The position numbers and the translations under genes were made by a program. This document shows, piece by piece, positions 1 to 8,099 of a stretch of 64,000 nucleotides of DNA; the first letter of the stretch is position 1, and every line of letters starts with the position of its first letter. The notes below the pieces were generated by a model that ran no database searches, was not told where the DNA came from, and saw only the letters and a program-made list of their open reading frames with translations. Source of the DNA: Jeongeupia sp. USM3 (GTDB lineage Bacteria > Pseudomonadota > Gammaproteobacteria > Burkholderiales > Chitinibacteraceae). The stretch covers positions 3,472,001 to 3,536,000 of the forward strand of contig NZ_CP017668.1 of assembly GCF_001808185.1 (NCBI RefSeq), in the 5' to 3' direction.

Positions 1-2
1 CC

Positions 3-1163
3 GACACGCCGGTCGCGAACGGCGTGCTGAACGGCCCGCTGTACCTGAGGGGCAGTGGTGATCCGAAGCTGACGTTCGAGCGGATGTGGCTGCTGGTGCG
101 CGAACTGCGCGCGGCCGGCGTCAGCGAGATCCGCGGCGATCTGGTGCTCGACCGCAGCGCGTTCCGGCTGCCCGTATCGACCTCGGCGTTCGACGACGAC
201 AGCGACGAGGCCGGCCAGCCGTATCTGGTGACGCCTGACGCGCTGGTCAGCAACTTCGGCAGCGTGCGGCTGATGCTGCGCAGCGACGGCAGCACGGTGC
301 GCGCGACGCTGGAGCCGGCGCTCGATGCGTTGCGGCTCGACAGTTCGGTGAAGCTGGCTGCGGGCGCCAGTTGTGCGGGATGGAAGGACGGTGTCCAGCT
401 CAGGCTCGACGATGCGGGGCAATCGGCCCGCGTGAGCGTTGCCGGCCGTTTCCCGGCCGACTGCGCCGGCGACCGCTACTTTGCCGTGCTCGACGCCCGC
501 TCCTACACCGCCAGCCTGTTCCGCTCGCTGTGGCAGGAGCAGGGCGGGCGCTTCAGCGGGCAGGTGCGCGACGGCGTGACGCCGCCGCAGGCAAGGCTGC
601 TGGCGACCAGCATCTCGCCGCCGCTGACCGAGGCCGTTCGCGACATCAACAAGTTCAGCAACAACCTGATGGCGCGGCAGCTGTTCCTGACGCTCGGCGC
701 GACCTCGCCCGATCCGGCCGGCGACACGGCGGCCGCGGCCGATGCGCGCGTGCGCGGCTGGCTGCAGCAGCAGGGGCTGAACATGGCCGAGCTGCATCTG
801 GAAAACGGCGCCGGCCTGTCGCGGGTGGAGCGGATCAGCGCCGAACACCTCGGCCGGATGCTGGTGTCGGCCTACCGCAGCCCGCTGGCGCCCGAATTCA
901 TCTCTTCGCTGCCCATCGTCGGCATCGACGGCACGATGAAGAAGCGCTTGAAAGACGAAGCCGGCGCCGCACACATCAAGACCGGTACGCTCAAGGACGT
1001 GCGCGCCGTCGCCGGCTATGTGCGCGACCAGCAGGGCCGCGACTGGGTTGTCGTCGCGCTGCTCAATCACCCGAAGGCACCCGGTGCAATGCCGGTGCTC
1101 GATGCGCTGCTGCGCTGGGTTGCCACCCGCTCGTCGACCGAGATCGCTGCGCTGCGCCACTGA
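3..1163 (+). CDS. dacB: D-alanyl-D-alanine carboxypeptidase/endopeptidase, PBP4 type (5' end outside window)
   Basis: Periplasmic S13-family penicillin-binding protein that trims or cleaves peptidoglycan cross-links. The reading frame is open from base 3, so the start codon, signal peptide and the SxxK nucleophile motif lie upstream of the window. Visible here are the second active-site motif SNN (in FSNNLMARQL) and the third motif KTG (in HIKTGTLKDVRAVAGY), in the right order and spacing for the family. The 386 residues present fit a roughly 480-residue PBP4. The gene is followed by a perfect hairpin (1219-1246), so it probably ends its own transcript and is not part of the exopolysaccharide operon. 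Confidence 0.9.
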   Translation, partial: DTPVANGVLNGPLYLRGSGDPKLTFERMWLLVRELRAAGVSEIRGDLVLDRSAFRLPVSTSAFDDDSDEAGQPYLVTPDALVSNFGSVRLMLRSDGSTVRATLEPALDALRLDSSVKLAAGASCAGWKDGVQLRLDDAGQSARVSVAGRFPADCAGDRYFAVLDARSYTASLFRSLWQEQGGRFSGQVRDGVTPPQARLLATSISPPLTEAVRDINKFSNNLMARQLFLTLGATSPDPAGDTAAAADARVRGWLQQQGLNMAELHLENGAGLSRVERISAEHLGRMLVSAYRSPLAPEFISSLPIVGIDGTMKKRLKDEAGAAHIKTGTLKDVRAVAGYVRDQQGRDWVVVALLNHPKAPGAMPVLDALLRWVATRSSTEIAALRH

Positions 1164-1218
1164 TCCGGCGCTCGGATTTCCCGCTGCCACGCCGCTGACG
1201 TGTCAGCACCGATATGCG

Positions 1219-1246
1219 CCGATGAATTGCATCGCCAATTCATCGG
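1219..1246 (+). terminator. hairpin downstream of dacB
   Basis: Perfect 11-bp inverted repeat: CCGATGAATTG at 1219-1229 and CAATTCATCGG at 1236-1246, with a 6-base loop. It is followed by TTCTTTAATT, a poor U-tract. It sits 56 bases after the dacB stop and most simply acts as a terminator. The stem is not GC-rich, so an operator is an alternative. Confidence 0.55.
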
Positions 1247-1537
1247 TTCTTTAATTCCGGCCGGTGTCAGTGGAATGGCGTATTGTCCATTGCGGTCAAT
1301 ACGGTTTGTTTTGTTTCGTAGTGATTATTTTTTCATTACGGATCGGATGTTGATCCGGCGCCAGGCCAGTCTGGCCGCGGATGTGCAAACCAATTCTAAT
1401 ATTAGCCAATAGTTAATTATTCATTCGTCATTGTAATGACATGTATCCCATGGCATTCTCCGCGGCATAAAAGCAAAAACCTTAAGCTGTTAATCAGGCG
1501 ATTGTAATAAACATTTTGCTTATATTAGGAGTTTTTC
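1247..1537 (+). promoter_or_regulatory. AT-rich regulatory region before the PEP-CTERM gene
   Basis: No convincing gene lies between dacB and the PEP-CTERM gene. This stretch is much more AT-rich than the rest of the window and contains short perfect palindromes: CTAATATTAG at 1396-1405 and GTCATT-GT-AATGAC at 1427-1440. A possible but weak sigma-70 pair is TTAAGC with TAATAA, 17 bases apart, just before the gene. A good ribosome-binding site (TAGGAG) precedes the ATG at 1538. The density of palindromes suggests regulated expression. Confidence 0.4.
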
Positions 1538-2011
1538 ATGAAGAGCTTGAAAGCAATTGCCGCGGTGACGATGTTTGCCGCCGCCGGCCTGAGCCATGCC
1601 GCGTTCAGCAAGACCTACAACGTTGGCGTGGCGCCGATCGCCGCTGCCGATACCTTCACCGTCGCCGGCCCGTCGACGCTGACCTTCGAACTGCTGCCGG
1701 CCAACCTGACCGGCAGCCTGGCGAACCTGTTCGCCGTCAGCTACCAGCTGGCACCGGTCGGCCAACTGGTCGGCCTGCAGAGCCTGGTATTCAACCAGGG
1801 TACCCGCAGCTTCAGCGGCAGCTTCAACCTGCCTGCTGCCGGTACCTACACGTCGTTCTTTGCCGTGACCAAGGACGCGAACTGGGTCGGCAAGCTGAAC
1901 CTGAACGTGGTGCCGGTGCCGGAACCCGAAACCTACGCGCTGATGGGCGCCGGCCTGCTCGGCGTGCTGCTGTCGCGTCGTCGTAAGCAGCGTACCGCGA
2001 TCGCGGCTTAA
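1538..2011 (+). CDS. PEP-CTERM sorting-domain protein
   Basis: Secreted protein of 157 residues with an N-terminal signal peptide (cleavage probably after SHA, residue ~22). The C-terminal sorting signal has VPEPETYALMG at about residues 129-139, then a short hydrophobic helix, then the basic tail SRRRKQ. In other bacteria this tripartite tail is recognised by an exosortase, and exosortase B is encoded 7 kb downstream in the same orientation. The middle part is low-complexity beta-type sequence that I cannot assign. ATG 1538 follows TAGGAG at a proper distance. It is probably a substrate of the XrtB system and may associate with the exopolysaccharide; that is inference. Confidence 0.85.
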   Translation: MKSLKAIAAVTMFAAAGLSHAAFSKTYNVGVAPIAAADTFTVAGPSTLTFELLPANLTGSLANLFAVSYQLAPVGQLVGLQSLVFNQGTRSFSGSFNLPAAGTYTSFFAVTKDANWVGKLNLNVVPVPEPETYALMGAGLLGVLLSRRRKQRTAIAA

Positions 2012-2393
2012 GCCTGAAGCCGGGGGGCGGACTGCCGGCAGGTCCGCATCCCCGCGCCGGTCATTGCAGTAAGCCGGCCGCCGCTTTAAGCGGCTGGCAT
2101 TTTCCGGCCCGGTCATTGTTTTGCATCGTTAATGCAAAGATTCTGTCATTGCCTGCGTGATAGGTTTGCTGCCGCTTTCAATCCGGAATTGGAATTGCCA
2201 TCGCGCAGCGGTCAATTCGGTTTCCTTTGAATCAGGATTTTCTAATGATGGGGCACTCGGGCGCAATGACCTTGAGCGGGTGTGCGCCCGGGCGCGAATT
2301 GGGCAGGTCGGCGGCGCAAGGGTGCCGGTTTGACCAGGCGGCAATGTGATTTCCGAGGGTGGGGACGTGGAGGCAGCGGGATTCGGCGGCCGG
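2012..2393. other. gene-free stretch before the eps operon
   Basis: No protein-coding gene is convincing here. It holds a small hairpin (GCCGC-TTTAA-GCGGC, 2080-2094) followed by ATTTTCC, a possible weak terminator of the PEP-CTERM gene. It also has two direct copies of CCGGTCATTG (2057-2066 and 2109-2118), 52 bases apart, which could be protein-binding sites. The promoter of the long eps operon should lie here, but I could not identify a good -35/-10 or a correctly spaced -24/-12 pair. Confidence 0.35.
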
Positions 2394-3557
2394 ATGGGCA
2401 AGCTTGGCCGGGTCGCCGTATCGCTGGCCGGGCTGCTCGCGCCTGCGACGCAGGCGGCGGTCGACGAAACCGATCCGCTGATCGTCCATGCCGACGTGTC
2501 CACCGTGTACGACAGCAACGTGTTCCGGCTGGCCGACGGGGTGCCGGCGGCGCAGTACGGGGGCAGCAAGGCGGACGTGATCGTCGACCCCAGCGTCGGC
2601 ATCCGCGCCAACTGGCCGGTTTCGAGGCAGGTGTTGCTGCTCGATGCGCAGCTGTCGCGGCCGACGTACACACGGCATCGCCAGCTCGACTACACCGGCT
2701 GGCAGGGGCTGCTGGCGTGGGATTGGCAGTGGGGCAGCGCGTGGTCGGGGCGGCTGGGCTACAGCGACGAGCGCACGCTGTCCGAGTTCGAGGACGTGCA
2801 GTTGGGAATCAAGGATCTGGTCCGGAAGCAGGGGGGCGAGCTGAGTACGGCGTATGCGCTGACATCGGACTGGGCATTGCAGGGCTCGCTGACGAGCAGC
2901 CGGCAGCAGCACGACCGGCGCCGCTACCTCGATCTGCGGCAGGACGGTGCCGGTGGCGGCGTCCGTTACCGCAGCGGTCTTGGCGGCGAGGTGTCGGCGC
3001 GGCTCGACTACATGCAGGTCGAATACAGCGAGGCGCTGCTGACCATGCCGGCCGACGAACGCGGTTACCGCCAGTGGCAGGCGAGGCTGGGCGGCGTCTG
3101 GCCGCTCGGCGCCAAGACCCGGCTGCAGGCGGGCTACGGCTGGACGAACTGGAAGTACCGCATCGAGGACGACTGGCAGCGCAGCCCGACCGGCGACATC
3201 GCGCTGTCGTGGCAGGCGAGCGAGAAGACGCGGCTGTACGCCGATTACCGGCGCGCGTTCGAGGCGCCGGGGCAGAACATCGGCCGCAACCTGATCGAGG
3301 GCTACGGCGTCGGTGGCGCCTGGCAGGCGACGGCGCTGGTCGGCGTCGAGCTGTCGTGGCGGCGCGAGGACAAGCAGCTCAGGCAGGTGCTCGCCTACAG
3401 CCAGCAGACCGATTACTGGCGCCTGGGCCTGAAGTACCGGCCGGACCCGGCCTGGCAGCTGTCGGTGTACGGCCAGCATCAGGCGCGTGATTCGGCGTTG
3501 TCGCAGAACGACTACCGCGCCGTGCAGGCCGGCGTCGATCTGAAGGTGATGTTTTGA
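2394..3557 (+). CDS. epsL: outer-membrane beta-barrel EpsL of exopolysaccharide operon
   Basis: First gene of the exopolysaccharide operon. It encodes about 387 residues with a signal peptide (MGKLGRVAVSLAGLLAP..., cleavage near TQAA). The rest is an alternation of short amphipathic strands rich in Tyr, Trp, Arg and Gly that ends in a C-terminal aromatic (VDLKVMF), as expected of an outer-membrane barrel. Proteins of this kind (EpsL) accompany exosortase B/eps clusters and probably help export or anchor the polymer. I chose ATG 2394 because it gives a clean signal peptide; a GTG at 2346 in the same frame would add 16 residues. Only short gaps separate it from the priming transferase downstream. 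Confidence 0.75.
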   Translation: MGKLGRVAVSLAGLLAPATQAAVDETDPLIVHADVSTVYDSNVFRLADGVPAAQYGGSKADVIVDPSVGIRANWPVSRQVLLLDAQLSRPTYTRHRQLDYTGWQGLLAWDWQWGSAWSGRLGYSDERTLSEFEDVQLGIKDLVRKQGGELSTAYALTSDWALQGSLTSSRQQHDRRRYLDLRQDGAGGGVRYRSGLGGEVSARLDYMQVEYSEALLTMPADERGYRQWQARLGGVWPLGAKTRLQAGYGWTNWKYRIEDDWQRSPTGDIALSWQASEKTRLYADYRRAFEAPGQNIGRNLIEGYGVGGAWQATALVGVELSWRREDKQLRQVLAYSQQTDYWRLGLKYRPDPAWQLSVYGQHQARDSALSQNDYRAVQAGVDLKVMF

Positions 3558-3590
3558 ACAGGAATGGACAGGAATGACGGGGGTGGAGCA

Positions 3591-5069
3591 ATGAGCCACT
3601 TGGAGCCGCAGTTGCAGCACGCCGCGATGATCGACGATGCGTCGATGCCGCCACGGCTGTCGTCGCTGAACAGCCGGTTCAGCGAGTTCGTCAATGCCGC
3701 GCCGCTGGTCAGCGTGTTCAAGTCCTTCGTCGACCCGGTCGTCGTCGTCGTCGTGCTCTACTTGTTGAGTTTTCCGTTCCAGGTCGCGTTCGACGGCTAT
3801 ACCTGCCTGCTCGCGGCGTTCGGCTTCCTGCTGTCGGCACAGGTGCTCGACGGGCTGTTCCTGTTCGTGCCCGGTCACGAGCGGCCCCTGCTCGGCCTCG
3901 GGCGCTTTGCCGTGCAGTGGCTGTTCATCTGCATGACGCTGATGCTGCTCGGCTGGGTGACGGGCTTTGCCGCCTACTTCTACCCGCCGTACATCGTCGC
4001 GTGGTTCGTGCTGGCGCCGGCGGCGCTGGTCGTCGTCCACGCGCTGTTCCGGCCGATCTTCCTGCTGCCGCGCGATTCGGCGCAGGGGCAGCGGCGGGCG
4101 GTGATCATCGGCGCCAACCGGCCCGGCGTCGCGCTGGCCGAGGCGCTGCAGACCGACCCGCTGCGCCGGATCAACTGGCTCGGCTACTTCGACGACCGCG
4201 AGTCGTCGCGGCTGGCCGACGTGGCGCCGTCGCGGCTGCTCGGCACGCTGCGCGACCTGCCGCGCTACGTGCGCAGCCACGGTGTGCACAACATCTATAT
4301 CTCGCTGCCGATGAGCTCGCAGCCGCGCGTGCTGGCGATGCTCGATGCGCTGAGCGATTCGACCGCGTCGATCTACTTCGTGCCCGACCTGTTCGTGTTC
4401 GACCTGATCCAGGCACGTTTCGACCATGTCGCCGGGATTCCGGTCGTTGCGGTGTGCGAAAGCCCGTTCATGGGGCTGCGCGGCGTGCTCAAGCGCTTTT
4501 CGGACATCGTGCTCGCGCTGGCCATCGTCGCGCTGATCTGGCCGGTGATGCTGGCCGTTGCGCTGGCGGTGAGGCTGACGTCGCCGGGCCCGGTGCTGTT
4601 CAAGCAGCGCCGCTATGGCGCCGACGGCGAGAGCATCGTCGTCTACAAGTTCCGCTCGATGACGGTGCTGGAGGACGGCGACAAGGTCGTCCAGGCGACC
4701 AGGCAGGACCAGCGCTTCACGCCGATCGGCGGCTTTTTGCGCCGCAGCTCGCTCGACGAGCTGCCGCAGTTCATCAACGTGCTGCAGGGGCGGATGAGCG
4801 TGGTCGGGCCGCGGCCGCACGCCAATGCCCACAACGAGCAATACCGGTCGCTGATCAAGGGCTACATGATGCGCCACAAGGTCAAGCCCGGGATCACCGG
4901 CTGGGCGCAGGTCAACGGCTTCCGCGGCGAGACCGACACGCTCGAGAAGATGCAGCGCCGGATCGAGTTCGACCTCGACTACCTGCGCAACTGGTCGATC
5001 TGGCTCGACCTCAAGATCGTCGCGAAAACGGCCTTTTCGATGGCCGGTGGCGACAAGAACGCTTACTGA
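3591..5069 (+). CDS. epsB: undecaprenyl-phosphate sugar phosphotransferase (EpsB/WcaJ type)
   Basis: Inner-membrane priming enzyme that transfers a hexose-1-phosphate from a nucleotide sugar to undecaprenyl phosphate, the first step of Wzx/Wzy-type polysaccharide assembly. The N-terminal half has about four membrane helices and a Rossmann-like CoA-binding-3 region (VIIGANRPG, ~170). The C-terminal bacterial sugar transferase domain starts at ~300 (KRFSDIVLA) and carries YKFRSM, RRSSLDELPQ, VVGPRPHA and KPGITGWAQV. ATG 3591 is preferred over ATG 3564 because GGTGGAG lies directly before it. The length (492 aa) is normal for the family. The sugar is unproven; glucose is the usual substrate in related systems. 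Confidence 0.9.
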   Translation: MSHLEPQLQHAAMIDDASMPPRLSSLNSRFSEFVNAAPLVSVFKSFVDPVVVVVVLYLLSFPFQVAFDGYTCLLAAFGFLLSAQVLDGLFLFVPGHERPLLGLGRFAVQWLFICMTLMLLGWVTGFAAYFYPPYIVAWFVLAPAALVVVHALFRPIFLLPRDSAQGQRRAVIIGANRPGVALAEALQTDPLRRINWLGYFDDRESSRLADVAPSRLLGTLRDLPRYVRSHGVHNIYISLPMSSQPRVLAMLDALSDSTASIYFVPDLFVFDLIQARFDHVAGIPVVAVCESPFMGLRGVLKRFSDIVLALAIVALIWPVMLAVALAVRLTSPGPVLFKQRRYGADGESIVVYKFRSMTVLEDGDKVVQATRQDQRFTPIGGFLRRSSLDELPQFINVLQGRMSVVGPRPHANAHNEQYRSLIKGYMMRHKVKPGITGWAQVNGFRGETDTLEKMQRRIEFDLDYLRNWSIWLDLKIVAKTAFSMAGGDKNAY

Positions 5070-5084
5070 CCAAGGGACCGACCG

Positions 5085-5954
5085 ATGAAGATGCTGTACA
5101 CGAATACCGCGGTGCTGGCCGCGATGGTGCTGGGGCTGGCTGCGTGCAAGGACGACGGCGAGAAGAAGTCGCCGAGCCAGGTCGTCGCCCGCGTCGGTGA
5201 CGCCGAGATCACCGTGCACCAGCTCAACTACCTGCTGGCGCAGCAGGCCAACCCGGGCGACGCGCAGGTCAAGCAGAAGGTGCTCGACGGCCTGGTCGAC
5301 CAGGAGCTGCTGGTGCAGAAGGCGGTCGAACTCAAGCTCGACCGCGATCCCGATGTCGTCCAGGCCGTCGAGGCGACGCGCCGGCAGATTCTGGCGCGCG
5401 CCGCCGTCGAGCGCGAGATCGGCAAGCCGGTCGAGCCGACACAGGCGCAGATCGACACGTTCTATGTTGCGCATCCGCAGCTCTTTGCCGAGCGCAAGCT
5501 CTATGACTTCACCGTGTTCGCGCTGGCGGCGAGCGCGCTCAAGCCCGAGCTCGAACAGGCGCTGCAGTCGCCGCGCAATGCGGCGGAGACGGCGGCGGCG
5601 CTGCAGCAGGCCGGCATCGATGCGCAGCCGGTCGAGGTGCAGCGGGCGCCCGAGCAACTGCCGCTGCCGCTGTTGCCGAAGATCGCCGCGATGAAGCACG
5701 GCGACATCATTTCCCTGCCCGATGGCGACAAGGTGCTGCTGCTGCAGCTCAAGGGCAGCACGCCCGCACCGCTGCAGGCGGCCGAGGTGCAGGCGCCGAT
5801 CAAGCAGTACCTGCTCGCCGAGCAGGGCGGGGCGCGCGAGGACAGCCGGCTCAAGGCGCTGCGCGGCGCGACCAAGGTCGAATACCTGCAGCGCTTTGCC
5901 ACCGCCGACGGCAAGGACGTGTCGCTGCAGTCGGGCCTGAAGGGGTTGAACTGA
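5085..5954 (+). CDS. epsD: EpsD-family peptidyl-prolyl cis-trans isomerase lipoprotein
   Basis: 289-residue lipoprotein with lipobox LAAC (Cys at ~21), so it is exported and lipidated. It has a SurA/PpiC-like N-terminal chaperone region (DGLVDQELLVQKAVEL, ~65-80) and a C-terminal region that aligns loosely with a parvulin domain. EpsD proteins are constant members of eps/exosortase-B loci and are thought to fold the outer-membrane export components, here EpsL and EpsE. The start codon follows AAGGGACCGACCG. The last base of its stop codon is the first base of the epsE start (TGATG), indicating translational coupling. Confidence 0.85.
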   Translation: MKMLYTNTAVLAAMVLGLAACKDDGEKKSPSQVVARVGDAEITVHQLNYLLAQQANPGDAQVKQKVLDGLVDQELLVQKAVELKLDRDPDVVQAVEATRRQILARAAVEREIGKPVEPTQAQIDTFYVAHPQLFAERKLYDFTVFALAASALKPELEQALQSPRNAAETAAALQQAGIDAQPVEVQRAPEQLPLPLLPKIAAMKHGDIISLPDGDKVLLLQLKGSTPAPLQAAEVQAPIKQYLLAEQGGAREDSRLKALRGATKVEYLQRFATADGKDVSLQSGLKGLN

Positions 5955-6733
5955 TGCTGCGCTGCCTGCTGCCCGGCCTGCTCTGGCTGGCCGCCGCGTC
6001 GTCGGTCGCCGAGGTGCGCGGCGAATACCGGCTGGGCCCCGGCGACGTGGTCAAGGTGTCGGTCTACGACCATCCGGACCTGCAGTCCGAGATCCAGCTG
6101 ACGCAGAACGGCGAGCTGAACTTCCCGCTGATCGGCAAGCTCCGTGCCGGCGGGCTGTCGTTCACCGAGGTCGAGCAACTGATCGCCCGCCGGCTGGGCG
6201 AGGGCGGTTTCATCAGGAACGCCCAGGTCAACGTGCTGATCGCCCAGTACCGCAGCCAGCGCGTCTCGGTGCTCGGCGAGGTCAGCCGCCCGGGGCGCTA
6301 TGCGCTCGAGCACGACGCCGACCTCGTCGAGATGATCGCCGTCGCCGGCGGGATCGGCAACAGCGGCGGCGACCGGCTGCTGCTGGTGCGCGGCGAGACG
6401 CGGCAGGAACTGCTGCTGTCGCAGCTGCTGGCGGCGCAGCGTGCCGGCGAGCGCGTGCTCAAGGTGCAGAACGGCGACGTGATCTTCGTGCCGCGGATGC
6501 AGCAGGTCTATGTCTATGGCGAGGTCAACCGGCCCGGCAGCTTCCGGCTCGAGGAGCGGATGACGGTGATGCAGGCGATCGCCAGCGCCGGCGGCTACAA
6601 CCCGCGCGCGTCGAAGCGCAGCGTCGAAATCCACCGCCGCCAGCCGGACGGCAGCATCGCCGAGGTGGCGCCGAAGCTGACCGACCCGGTGCGCGACAAC
6701 GACGTTATCTACGTGCAGGAAAGCCTGTTCTGA
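5954..6733 (+). CDS. epsE: polysaccharide export protein EpsE (Wza family)
   Basis: Periplasmic/outer-membrane export protein of 259 residues with a signal sequence, a poly_export domain (YRLGPGDVVKVSVYDHPDL, ~26-44) and two SLBB repeats (VSVLGEVSRPGRY at ~110 and VYVYGEVNRPGSF at ~185). It is shorter than E. coli Wza and lacks an obvious lipobox, which is common in eps-type loci. It should form the periplasmic part of the export channel with EpsF and an outer-membrane barrel such as EpsL. Its start overlaps the epsD stop by one base. Confidence 0.9.
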   Translation: MLRCLLPGLLWLAAASSVAEVRGEYRLGPGDVVKVSVYDHPDLQSEIQLTQNGELNFPLIGKLRAGGLSFTEVEQLIARRLGEGGFIRNAQVNVLIAQYRSQRVSVLGEVSRPGRYALEHDADLVEMIAVAGGIGNSGGDRLLLVRGETRQELLLSQLLAAQRAGERVLKVQNGDVIFVPRMQQVYVYGEVNRPGSFRLEERMTVMQAIASAGGYNPRASKRSVEIHRRQPDGSIAEVAPKLTDPVRDNDVIYVQESLF

Positions 6734-6745
6734 GATGAAGGGACG

Positions 6746-8083
6746 ATGATGAAATTCGAACAGTTCTGGCACATCCTGCGCGCGCGCAAGTGGATCGTGC
6801 TGGCGGTCTGGTCGCTGGTGCTGCTGTCGGCGCTGGCGGTCAGCCTGCTGCTGCCCAGGCAGTACACCGCCGAATCGACGATCGCCGTCGACATCAAGGC
6901 CACCGACCCGGTGAGCGGCCAGCCCGTTGCCGGTTATCTGGCGCCGAGTTTCATGGCGACCCAGGTCGACATCCTCGCCAGCCAGAACGCGGCGCTGAAG
7001 GTCGTCGATACGCTGGGTTTTGCCAACCTGCCCGAAGCGCGCAGCCAGTTCCTCGAGGCCACCGGCGGCCATGGCGACGTACGGCAATGGTTCGCCGATA
7101 CGCTGCTGAAGAACCTCAGCGTCAGGCCCAGCCGCGACAGCAACGTGATCAGCGTCGGCTATACGGCAACCGAGCCGAAGTTCGCCGCGGCGCTGGCCAA
7201 TGCCTTCGTCCAGGCCTACATCCGGACCACCGGCGAGATCCGGACCGCCGCGGCGCAGCAGAGCAATCTGTTCTTCCAGGGACAACTGAAGGGGCTGCAG
7301 GCGAACCTGGAGAAGAGCCAGCAGCGGCTGTCCGACTACCAGCAGCAGCAGGGGCTCGTTGCCGCCGACGAGCGCCTCGACATCGAAACCCAGCGGCTCA
7401 ACGAGATCGGCAGCCAGCTCGTCGGCGTGCAGTCGCAGACGTTCGACGCGCAGTCGCGCGCGCGCGGCGGTGCGGCGGCGCCGGACGTGCTGAACAACCC
7501 GCTGATCCAGCAGCTGAAGAACCAGCTGGCGCAGCAGGAGGCCAAGCTCGAGGAGCAGGCCGAGAAGAGCGGGCCGAATCATCCGCACTATCTGCAGGCG
7601 CAGGCCGAAGTCGAGGCGACCCGCGCCCAGCTCAAGCAGATGCTCGCGCAATACGCCGGCGGCCTGTCCGGCGCGGCCGGCAATTCGGCGGCGCGGCAAG
7701 GCGCGCTGCAACAGGCGCTGGCCGCGCAGAAGGCCAGGGTGCTCGAACTCAAGTCGCAGCGCTCGCGTGCCGAGGTGTTGCAGCGCGATCTCGAAAGCGC
7801 GCAGCGCGCCTATGACCAGGCCTTGCAGCGTGCGTCGCAGACGATGCTCGAAAGCCGCGCCGACCAGGCCAATATCGTCGTGCTGCGCAGCGCGACCGAA
7901 CCGGCGCGCGCGTCGCAGCCGCGGGTGCTGCTCAACCTGCTGTTGGCGCTGCTGGCCGGCGGCGTGCTGGCGGTGGCGACCGCGGTGGCGGTCGAGCTGC
8001 TCGACCGCCGGGTCCGCGCGCGTGCCGACATCGAGGATGCGCTGGGGCTCGACGTGCTCGCGGCGATCCCGGCGCTGAAATGA
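6746..8083 (+). CDS. epsF: chain-length determinant protein EpsF (Wzz family)
   Basis: 445-residue polysaccharide co-polymerase of the inner membrane. It has an N-terminal membrane helix (WIVLAVWSLVLLSALAVSLL, ~16-35), a large periplasmic part with long Gln-rich coiled coils (~160-300), and a second helix near the C-terminus preceded by the proline-containing motif EPARASQPRV (~383). No kinase domain is attached; that function is carried by the separate EpsG downstream. EpsF sets polymer chain length and couples the inner-membrane machinery to EpsE. The ATG is doubled (6746/6749) after GAAGGGACG. Confidence 0.9.
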   Translation: MMKFEQFWHILRARKWIVLAVWSLVLLSALAVSLLLPRQYTAESTIAVDIKATDPVSGQPVAGYLAPSFMATQVDILASQNAALKVVDTLGFANLPEARSQFLEATGGHGDVRQWFADTLLKNLSVRPSRDSNVISVGYTATEPKFAAALANAFVQAYIRTTGEIRTAAAQQSNLFFQGQLKGLQANLEKSQQRLSDYQQQQGLVAADERLDIETQRLNEIGSQLVGVQSQTFDAQSRARGGAAAPDVLNNPLIQQLKNQLAQQEAKLEEQAEKSGPNHPHYLQAQAEVEATRAQLKQMLAQYAGGLSGAAGNSAARQGALQQALAAQKARVLELKSQRSRAEVLQRDLESAQRAYDQALQRASQTMLESRADQANIVVLRSATEPARASQPRVLLNLLLALLAGGVLAVATAVAVELLDRRVRARADIEDALGLDVLAAIPALK

Positions 8084-8099
8084 CCGACCGGAGCCAGAC

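Noticed and set aside
1200..1412. 70-codon ORF after dacB
   Set aside because: It spans a perfect hairpin and AT-rich DNA, has no ribosome-binding site and no recognisable sequence.
1450..1467. sigma-54-like TGGCA...GC before the PEP-CTERM gene
   Set aside because: The GG-GC distance is 11 rather than 10 bases, so it does not fit a -24/-12 promoter.
2232..5699. 1155-codon open frame on the minus strand antisense to epsL-epsB-epsD
   Set aside because: It is rich in Arg, His, Leu and Gln with no domain, and mirrors the codon pattern of real plus-strand genes; this is the usual shadow of high-GC coding DNA.
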